DNA of 6,714 bases, from positions 1 to 6,714 of the forward strand of contig JACQHI010000204.1 of NCBI GenBank assembly GCA_016199105.1, read 5' to 3'. Below, piece after piece: positions 1 through 4,847 of this stretch (positions are counted from its first letter, which is position 1; every line of letters starts with the position of its first letter). The DNA comes from Lentisphaerota bacterium (lineage in GTDB: Bacteria; Verrucomicrobiota; Kiritimatiellia; JAAZAB01). A model generated the notes under the pieces. The model made no database searches and was not told the origin of the DNA. It was given only the letters and a program-made list of their open reading frames with translations. A program made the translations under genes and the position numbers.

Positions 1-492
1 CTGCACCCCGCCACCCGGACCGTTAGCGGGATAGATTGTGCCACGATATCCGGTCCTATCGGGGGCAATGGCCCCTCCGGCCTCGATCACAAGATTGGAA
101 CATAGCACATACACGCGATTCGTGCCATCCACGTTCGTGTATGAATTGGCGGAGGTCATGAGCCCGTTGGAACCTACGGCAACCGTAATCGCCTGGAGAT
201 ACGTGGCCCAATTGGAAAAAACGAGTTGATTCGTATAGGTCGGAGGGCCGGAGAGAAGCAGGGAATTCAGATTGGCGGTGAAATTCGTCAACACCACCCG
301 GACGCCCTGGTTGGTGATCAGAACGTCATCCCCGGCGCCGGGAACCTGGTTCGGAGTCCAGTTGGTGGCCGTGTGCCAATCGCCGGTGGCCGCCTCCCCG
401 AAACTGCTCCAGGAAATCGGAGCGGCCTGCGCACGAACACCCCAAACGAGCAGGCCCACGACCATCCAACGCTGGAACTGTGTTGAATTCAT
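1..492 (-). CDS. Secreted surface protein, N-terminal part (3' end off the window)
   Basis: The first 164 codons of a longer gene are visible, and the frame is still open at base 1. Residues 1-24 look like a Sec signal peptide: Arg8, a hydrophobic core at about 10-19 (MVVGLLVWGV), then AQA-A with likely cleavage near residue 23 or 24. The mature start carries W39, NW at 44-45 and VPGAGDDVLI at 50-59. This W-x-x-x-x-NW-x-x-x-x-VPG-x-x-D block is typical of the opening module of large secreted, beta-strand-rich surface proteins, often with autotransporter-type or PEP-CTERM ends, in PVC bacteria. After it come Asn-, Thr- and Ser-rich strands and a Gly-rich stretch (GPGGGVQ) at the edge. The ATG at 492-490 is chosen because GGGAG lies 6 nt upstream and the signal peptide begins there. 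No catalytic domain is seen, and the anchoring signal would lie off the window. The class of secreted protein is fairly sure; the function is unknown. Confidence 0.75.
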   Translation of the reverse strand, partial: MNSTQFQRWMVVGLLVWGVRAQAAPISWSSFGEAATGDWHTATNWTPNQVPGAGDDVLITNQGVRVVLTNFTANLNSLLLSGPPTYTNQLVFSNWATYLQAITVAVGSNGLMTSANSYTNVDGTNRVYVLCSNLVIEAGGAIAPDRTGYRGTIYPANGPGGGVQ

Positions 493-498
493 ACCCTA

Positions 499-503
499 CT
501 CCC
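499..503 (-). promoter_or_regulatory. Shine-Dalgarno site of the secreted surface protein
   Basis: The minus strand reads GGGAG followed by TAGGGT and then ATG, so the spacing is 6 nt. This is the clearest ribosome-binding site in the lower half of the window and supports the start at 492. It sits in the 36-bp gap after the preceding gene, with no promoter-like sequence recognised there. The two genes are therefore probably cotranscribed. Confidence 0.6.
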
Positions 504-528
504 ACAGAATCGACTAAATTGTCCCCCT

Positions 529-1851
529 TCATCGCTTGCTTGTCAATTCGAAAGCCCACAAATCCATGCGCGTCGAGACGACCAGACGCGGACCCGTGCC
601 GTCCAGATCCACGAGTTGATACACGTAGTAATCGCCCCAGTCCCCCCGCCACTTGTGGTCGTGCGGAAGCGCGTAATCCTTATACGAAGGCAGGCGTTGC
701 GGGAGAGCGAACCGCGCGAGCACGTTTCGCCGGCCGTCCATCACGAAGGGGCGGGCATCCTCGGGGTCGTCGTAATATTCGTGCCGCGTCGCGAGGATCG
801 CCTGCGGACCGTAGGCCGTGGGCCAGGCGACCGGCACGCCATAATGGTCTTCAGTGTGCTCCCAAATCGCCGTCCCATCGCGTCCATCCACCATGACGAG
901 CGAACCGTTCCGGCGTTTCTGCCCGGCCACCTCGTCGTTCGTCAGAATCTGCAGGCCCGGCCGATCCCCGAAAAATTTCCCGACACAGGCGTCGCCACAA
1001 TGTCCGGACGGACGCCGCCACTTGATGCGGCCCGCGAGATCGCTCGCTACCAGCCCCAATTGCTCCAACGCCAGCACCTGCTCGAGCTCGCCATCGCCGT
1101 CAATATCCGCCACCACCTGGCGATCAGGATGGCCCGTGTCGGCATTCCCTTCCAGAGGCAGGGTCCACCGGATGTTACCGTCAGGCCCCACCAGAGACCA
1201 CCCGAGCAGCGCTTCGTCCCGACCGTCGCCGTCCACGTCCCATGGCACGGCGTGATGCCCGACGCCCGGATAATCGCGCGGCGGCCAGAACACCGCCAGC
1301 TCGGCGTCATAGACCGTTACCGGACAGCCGTGCGGATGACCCTCAAGTCCGGATCCGAGCGGCTTCACCAGCAGTTGTTTCCGCTTTCCGCCGCTGAAAC
1401 GCGCGGTCAGCAGCTTGTAATAGCCGTCGCTGTCCAGCGTGACCGCGCGACTGACGCGCCCCGTCAGACCCTCGATCATCTCCAGCCGGTCGCCGTGGAT
1501 CCGCCACAGCGCGCGGGTGCCGTCGCCGTCCATGTCGCCAATGAGCATGCCGTTCGCCCCCCCGTGGGTGCGGAAGGGATACGGCCGTTGCCAGGGTTGC
1601 CCGGTTTGCCAGAGCAGCCGGCCGGTCAGGTCCATGGCGGTGAGACAATCCAGCGCGAGGTCTTCCTCCGTGACATGGTTCCGGCGCCACCCCACGGCTT
1701 TGCCGGGTCGGTAGGCCTCGATGCCCAGGCTTCCTGGCCCCTGGGTGAACACGAACTCGGCGCGGCCGTCGTTGTTGATGTCGCCGATCAGCACGTTCTC
1801 GGACCCGAACGGCGAGAGATCGAAGTGCAGGCTCGGCTCCAGAAGGTTCAT
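529..1851 (-). CDS. FG-GAP/PQQ-like beta-propeller protein
   Basis: A 440-residue protein made of repeated beta-propeller blades. Acidic Asp/Asn-Gly loops of the calcium-binding FG-GAP/VCBS type appear at about 24-32 (DINNDGRAE), 106-111 (DMDGDG), 205-213 (DVDGDGRDE), 249-257 (DIDGDGELE) and 415-420 (DLDGTG). Between them are PQQ-like blade signatures ending in Trp: TGRLLW (76-81), DGNIRW (224-229), AGRIKW (273-278) and DGTAIW (325-330). The repeated Asp-Gly loops recall propellers of PL11-type rhamnogalacturonan lyases and many uncharacterised PVC proteins. I see no residues that prove lyase activity, so no enzyme is claimed. There is no signal peptide (MNLLEPSLHFDLSPFG), which is odd because most FG-GAP proteins are exported. 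The start has no Shine-Dalgarno; a promoter-like pair ends 6 nt upstream, so a leaderless mRNA is possible. The secreted-protein gene follows 36 bp downstream. The fold is confident; the role is not known. Confidence 0.85.
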   Translation of the reverse strand: MNLLEPSLHFDLSPFGSENVLIGDINNDGRAEFVFTQGPGSLGIEAYRPGKAVGWRRNHVTEEDLALDCLTAMDLTGRLLWQTGQPWQRPYPFRTHGGANGMLIGDMDGDGTRALWRIHGDRLEMIEGLTGRVSRAVTLDSDGYYKLLTARFSGGKRKQLLVKPLGSGLEGHPHGCPVTVYDAELAVFWPPRDYPGVGHHAVPWDVDGDGRDEALLGWSLVGPDGNIRWTLPLEGNADTGHPDRQVVADIDGDGELEQVLALEQLGLVASDLAGRIKWRRPSGHCGDACVGKFFGDRPGLQILTNDEVAGQKRRNGSLVMVDGRDGTAIWEHTEDHYGVPVAWPTAYGPQAILATRHEYYDDPEDARPFVMDGRRNVLARFALPQRLPSYKDYALPHDHKWRGDWGDYYVYQLVDLDGTGPRLVVSTRMDLWAFELTSKR

Positions 1852-1857
1852 CGGTCC

Positions 1858-1886
1858 AGACTAGGATTTGCGTCCATCCGATGCAA
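1858..1886 (-). promoter_or_regulatory. Possible sigma70-type promoter, leaderless start
   Basis: On the minus strand, TTGCAT (1886-1881) is followed after exactly 17 nt by TAGTCT (1863-1858). This fits a -35/-10 pair, with a good -35 and a fair -10 (TA...T kept). The -10 ends only 6 nt before the ATG at 1851, so transcription would begin at or next to the start codon. That agrees with the lack of a Shine-Dalgarno for the propeller gene. The hexamers are short and such matches arise by chance, so confidence is low. Confidence 0.3.
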
Positions 1887-1899
1887 GGCGTTTCGTCGC

Positions 1900-1921
1900 G
1901 ATGTTCAGAGGACCGAACATC
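1900..1921. repeat. Short palindrome upstream of the propeller gene
   Basis: A perfect inverted repeat, GATGTTC, 8 unpaired bases, then GAACATC, lies in the 103-bp gap between the methyltransferase stop and the propeller gene start. It sits 14 bp upstream of the possible -35 box. No T-run follows on either strand, so it is not a convincing intrinsic terminator. An operator for a dimeric regulator is possible. A 7-bp arm can also occur by chance. Confidence 0.3.
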
Positions 1922-1954
1922 CCCGCTTTCGGGACCCCGATCCGCACCCGTAGA

Positions 1955-2791
1955 TCAGCCGCCGTCCTTTTGCCCCACAAAGAGCCAGCCCGCCGAGAAA
2001 CGCCGGTCAAGAGTGCAGCGTGCATCCCGAACGTGCGCCGCCAAGTCAATGTTGCGGATAACGATGTCCATTGCCCGACCGCACGCAGGGGCCCTTTTTT
2101 TTCGGAACACTTTCCTGAAAAGGCTCTTTGCATTCTCACCAATCCAATACTCCAGGTCATTCCGGAGCGTTCCGACACACTCCACTTCAAGCGCCGTGAC
2201 GCCCGAGGCGGCCGCCAAGCGCATCAATTCGCTCCTCGAGAAGGGCGCCTCATAAAAATCGTCGGGAAACAGGCCCAGGATCCGGCGCATTCCCATGGCG
2301 ATCCGGTAGAAGATGCCGAAGCGGTTGGGGACGACGAAAAAAAGCATGCCGCCGGGGCGGAGCAAGCGCGCGTTCGCTTGAAAGGCCGCCAGTCTGAATT
2401 TCCCGGAAAAGTGCTCCAGCGTGCCAAAAGAGCAGACGACGTCGAAAGCGCCTTCCAAGTCGGCCGGTAATGCCAGGATGTCCCCCTGCACGCCCCGGGG
2501 CGACAAGCCGATTAACCGGTGCGCTTCCACAGCGGACTCCAAACAGGTCGCGCTGTAATCCAACAGCGTCACCTGGGCCCCGGACAGGCCGAGCAGCATG
2601 CTGAACTTCCCGTAACCGCATCCGGCTTCAACGGTCTTGGGATTGGCGGGCAGCCGCAGACGGTCCTTCCACTCCCTGAACTTCTGCCAGACAAGGCTGT
2701 TGGCATTCGCCTGTACCCAAGCCTTGCAGTCCTCCAAGGTCGCCCGGGGACGGACCTCGGTCTCGATCATCCGGCGGTTGTTAATGTCCAT
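1955..2791 (-). CDS. Class I SAM-dependent methyltransferase
   Basis: A 278-residue protein with a Rossmann-type methyltransferase core. Motif I is VEAGCGYG (54-61), the glycine-rich SAM loop. The acidic residue after strand 2 is Asp78 in LLDYS. QGDI (102-105) fits the adenine-contacting strand. FDVVCSFGTLEHF (116-128) is the strand 4 motif, and LLRPGGMLFFVVPN (143-156) is the post-motif strand of the UbiE/Methyltransf_11 type. The C-terminal 120 residues (DDFYEAPFSRSELMRLAAASG and beyond) are a cap or substrate region whose target I cannot assign. The protein looks soluble. The ATG at 2791 follows the propeller gene stop by 21 bp, which suggests cotranscription. No good ribosome site is seen, and the Met at residue 8 is an alternative start. 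A run of eight A residues lies in the coding strand at 2102-2095 (Arg-Lys-Lys-Arg). The frame used here gives a normal-looking C-terminus, so the gene appears intact. Confidence 0.9.
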   Translation of the reverse strand: MDINNRRMIETEVRPRATLEDCKAWVQANANSLVWQKFREWKDRLRLPANPKTVEAGCGYGKFSMLLGLSGAQVTLLDYSATCLESAVEAHRLIGLSPRGVQGDILALPADLEGAFDVVCSFGTLEHFSGKFRLAAFQANARLLRPGGMLFFVVPNRFGIFYRIAMGMRRILGLFPDDFYEAPFSRSELMRLAAASGVTALEVECVGTLRNDLEYWIGENAKSLFRKVFRKKRAPACGRAMDIVIRNIDLAAHVRDARCTLDRRFSAGWLFVGQKDGG

Positions 2792-2812
2792 AGATGTGAT
2801 AGCGTTTTCATA

Positions 2813-3976
2813 TTACACCACCGGCTGCCAGTGGCCGTGCATCTGGGCCATGCCGGGCGTGGGCGTGGTGATCGGGCGGATGTCCGAGCCGTCGGCTCCG
2901 GCGACGTAAAGCGCGCGGGCCCCGTCGCGGGTCGAGCCGAAGAGCACCCATTCGCCATCGGGCGAGCCCTGCGGGTGATAGTGTGCCGCGCCCGGCCTGG
3001 AATGCGTCAGTTGCTGAACCGTCCCCTCGACCGAGATACGCGTCAACTCGACCGCCTCGCCGACGCGGGCGGTGCAATACACCCAGCGCGAATCGGCGGA
3101 CCAGCAGGGGACGTCGCTGCTGGCGCTGTGGAAGTCAGGGACATCGAGGACCTCGGTCCAGCCGACGTAACCGCCGCGATCGGCCAGTTTGCGCAGGCCC
3201 GTGCCGTCCGCTCGGACCACATGCGGATGGCTGTCGCCGTGCTTGCCCGCCAGGAAGACGATCCATTGGCCGTCGGGCGACCAGAGGGGACCGAAGTGGA
3301 ACGGGTCGCCGGTGTCGATGTGTCGGGCGTTGGAGCCGTCGGCGTCGGCCAGGTACACCTGATAGGACTTGTGGTACGAAATCCGTTTTCCGTCGGGCGA
3401 GGCGGAGTAGCCGTAGGTGAACCCATCGTTGCCGGTCGTGAGGTCTTTCTTGTTCGTGCCGTCGCGGTTCATGCTGAACGGGTGCGATTCGCCGCGGACG
3501 ATGGCGGTGAAGCCCAGCCGGCTGGGATCGCCGGGCCAGACGAAAATGCCCGTGTTATAGTCGCTCACGCGCTCGACGACGGTGACGTTCTCGACCCTGC
3601 CGGAGTCCAGAGCGACCACGCAGCAGTCGATCCGCCAGCCCCCATCGAGGCGGAACTCCCGGTGTTCGCGCTCCCAGGCGTAATTCTCCGCGCTTTCCCA
3701 GGCCTGATGAACGAGCGCGAACCGGCCGTCGGGCGACCAGCCGGCGAACTGGGTCCAGGTATCCGGCTTGTCGATCAAGCCGGCGGCGATCTCGCGGCGC
3801 CGGGCGCCGTCGCCGCGAACAGTCATCGCCCGTGTCGTGACCCAGTTGTAAAACTGCCCGCGCGGCTCGTCGCAGCGATGGGCGGAGTAACCGATGAGAT
3901 TTTGAGGTCTCGCTTGCACGGGGACAAAAGTGCCAGCACGACGACGGGAAGTCAACGCCGACGGATAAGAGCGCAT
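2813..3976 (-). CDS. PD40/TolB-like beta-propeller protein
   Basis: A 387-residue protein with PD40 (WD40-like Tol) repeats. Their cores are WSPDG (80-84), SPDG (193-196), WSPDG (232-236), WSADS (292-296, degenerate) and SPDG (338-341). Paired DGT/DGS turns stand at 172-174, 213-215, 258-260 and 362-364. From memory of the family, this length and these blocks (TQFAGWSPDG, HKSYQVY..DADGSNAR, HVVRADGTGLRKLADRGGY) match a group of PD40 proteins common in Planctomycetes and Verrucomicrobia, often near glycan-degrading enzymes. Oligogalacturonate lyases (PL22) share the fold, but I do not claim that activity. There is no signal peptide; the N-terminus is Arg-rich (MRSYPSALTSRRR). The ATG at 3976 is supported by GGAGG 12 nt upstream, a rather long spacing. 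A start near residue 20 would still leave the propeller whole. The methyltransferase follows after 21 bp. The repeat element at 4005-4112 forms its 5' leader if it is transcribed from upstream. Confidence 0.87.
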   Translation of the reverse strand: MRSYPSALTSRRRAGTFVPVQARPQNLIGYSAHRCDEPRGQFYNWVTTRAMTVRGDGARRREIAAGLIDKPDTWTQFAGWSPDGRFALVHQAWESAENYAWEREHREFRLDGGWRIDCCVVALDSGRVENVTVVERVSDYNTGIFVWPGDPSRLGFTAIVRGESHPFSMNRDGTNKKDLTTGNDGFTYGYSASPDGKRISYHKSYQVYLADADGSNARHIDTGDPFHFGPLWSPDGQWIVFLAGKHGDSHPHVVRADGTGLRKLADRGGYVGWTEVLDVPDFHSASSDVPCWSADSRWVYCTARVGEAVELTRISVEGTVQQLTHSRPGAAHYHPQGSPDGEWVLFGSTRDGARALYVAGADGSDIRPITTPTPGMAQMHGHWQPVV

Positions 3977-3988
3977 TATCGCTCACGG

Positions 3989-3993
3989 CCTCC
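3989..3993 (-). promoter_or_regulatory. Shine-Dalgarno site of the PD40 protein
   Basis: GGAGG on the minus strand lies 12 nt before the ATG at 3976. The core is perfect but the spacing is longer than the usual 5-9 nt. It is the only strong match near any start for this gene and favours 3976 over internal GTG codons. Confidence 0.45.
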
Positions 3994-4044
3994 GAAACAC
4001 CCACATGGGACGGTTTTGGGACGGAAAAGACGGTAAAAAGACGG

Positions 4045-4071
4045 AAAAAAGACGGTTATTCGACGACCGTC
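4045..4071 (-). terminator. Likely intrinsic terminator of the hsdR-membrane gene unit
   Basis: Reading the minus strand, GACGGT (4071-4066), a 9-nt loop, ACCGTC (4056-4051), then six T residues (4050-4045). The 6-bp stem followed at once by a T6 run is the standard intrinsic terminator layout, and it can be lengthened by two G-U pairs. It lies about 70 bp past the stop of the membrane protein gene. The stem is short and its first arm can be captured by other segments, so efficiency may be low or conditional. Confidence 0.5.
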
Positions 4072-4088
4072 CCACGGGATGGGACGGT
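4066..4088. other. 9-bp perfect hairpin competing with the terminator
   Basis: ACCGTCCCA (4066-4074), five loop bases, TGGGACGGT (4080-4088) form a perfect 9-bp stem on either strand. On the minus strand it uses the same GACGGT arm (4071-4066) needed by the terminator stem, so the two cannot form together. A third pairing is possible between 4112-4104 and 4071-4063 (ACGACCGTC with GACGGTCGT, 9 bp). On the plus strand only four T residues follow, so plus-strand termination would be weak. Confidence 0.6.
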
Positions 4089-4139
4089 TTTGGGACGGTA
4101 AAAGACGGTCGTAAAGCTGCGTGGAACCGGTGTAACACT

Positions 4140-4847
4140 TCAGACCTGGCTTGGCAGGGATGTCGGCTCATAAAACGTGTTCTTATTGTCCCCCATTCTC
4201 CGGACAAGGCCTTTTTCCTCCAAGCCGGCCAACAGTCGAAAAGCGGTGTTGTGCGAGACGTCCAATTCGGTCATGACCTCTTTCCGGGTCAGCCGTCCTT
4301 TGACCTTGAGCAGTTCCAGCACCCGGCTTTCGCGGTCGGATTTCACCACCGGGTCGGCTTCCTCCCGGCGGCCTTCCCAGATGTACTTGGACGCCTTGGA
4401 CCCGAAGAAGATGCCCAGAACCTGCAGGACCACCACCCCCAGTTCACCCGGCAATTGGAATTCCGGACGAAATGCGTGGATCAGCCAGGCCGCCAGGAAA
4501 AATACCATCCAAAGATGAACGAAGACCGTCCCTCGCCGAGACGGCTCGGGCGTTCCCGCCCATCGCCGGATTTCCTTGTCCGCCGCATAGGCCCCCAGCA
4601 AGGCGACATATACCGGCATCATCCCCGCGGGAACCTTGACGGCATGCAGGAAGAATTCCGCCGCCATCAGCCCGAGATAGCCGGCGGTGTAGAGCGAGAG
4701 CAAAGGGAATAGAACGGAGAGTTCGTTAAAGGGATGGCTCTCCGCCGGCTTGCCCTCCATAGCTCTTTGAGCGACGGAGGGAGGTGGATTCGTTGAAGCG
4801 TCCTCGGATTCCGAAGTTTGCGGGCCATCCGTTTTCTCATCCGTCAT
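4140..4847 (-). CDS. Four-helix membrane protein with C-terminal winged-helix domain
   Basis: A 235-residue protein counted from the ATG at 4847. Residues 1-40 are polar, Ser-, Asp- and Pro-rich and probably disordered. Hydrophobic segments at about 43-69, 74-90, 107-126 and 134-152 make four likely membrane helices, with basic stretches (KEIRRW at 91-96, SKYIWEGRR at 153-161) beside them. Residues 171-228 form a winged helix: LTRKEVMTELDVSHNTAFRLL is the helix-turn-helix and EKGLVRR plus the next strand the wing, as in MarR/ArsR-like readers. The start at 4847 is preferred over an in-frame Met 18 codons upstream because it gives the ATGA overlap with the hsdR stop and has AAGGG 7 nt upstream. 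The coupling suggests a job tied to restriction, perhaps a membrane-tethered regulator or sensor. I do not recognise a named family. The winged helix could also mediate protein contacts rather than bind DNA. Confidence 0.85.
   Translation of the reverse strand: MTDEKTDGPQTSESEDASTNPPPSVAQRAMEGKPAESHPFNELSVLFPLLSLYTAGYLGLMAAEFFLHAVKVPAGMMPVYVALLGAYAADKEIRRWAGTPEPSRRGTVFVHLWMVFFLAAWLIHAFRPEFQLPGELGVVVLQVLGIFFGSKASKYIWEGRREEADPVVKSDRESRVLELLKVKGRLTRKEVMTELDVSHNTAFRLLAGLEEKGLVRRMGDNKNTFYEPTSLPSQV

Larger units (their letters stand above)
4005..4112. repeat. Phased GACGG repeat element
   Basis: This fills most of the 163-bp gap between the membrane winged-helix gene and the PD40 gene. Eight GACGG units start at 4009, 4020, 4029, 4040, 4051, 4083, 4094 and 4104, and one inverted copy (CCGTC) lies at 4067-4071. 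Steps within each cluster are 9-11 bp, about one helical turn. A 20-bp exact direct repeat containing GGGACGGTTTTGGGACGG occurs at 4005-4024 and 4079-4098. Between the units are A or T tracts; those centred near 4026.5, 4037 and 4047.5 are 10.5 bp apart, which predicts intrinsic curvature. The minus strand also shows alternative stems, given separately. It could be a dispersed intergenic repeat, a regulatory leader or a protein-binding array. A plus-strand reading frame runs through it (starting at 4005) but is not a credible gene, because it goes on antisense through the membrane gene. Confidence 0.85.

Noticed and set aside
1922..1933. CCCG-CTTT-CGGG mini-hairpin after the methyltransferase gene as a terminator
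   Set aside because: The stem is only 4 bp and no T-run follows on the minus strand.
616..1953. 445-residue open frame on the plus strand opposite the FG-GAP propeller gene
   Set aside because: It is antisense to a gene with clear repeat motifs and shows only Arg-, Pro- and His-rich low-complexity translation with no domain. It is a shadow of codon usage.
2519..4036. 505-residue open frame on the plus strand opposite the PD40 gene
   Set aside because: The translation is Ala-, Val- and Gly-rich without motifs, spans two real genes and the gap between them, and the minus strand carries recognisable PD40 repeats.
4005..4112. CRISPR array
   Set aside because: The units are 5 bp with gaps of 4-6 bp and one 20-bp repeat spaced by 74 bp. 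There are no 25-40 bp repeats with unique spacers, and no cas gene is present.
4005..4712. Plus-strand frame starting inside the repeat element with a repetitive N-terminus
   Set aside because: Its repetitive start merely translates the GACGG units, and the rest is antisense to the membrane protein gene. No ribosome site was seen.
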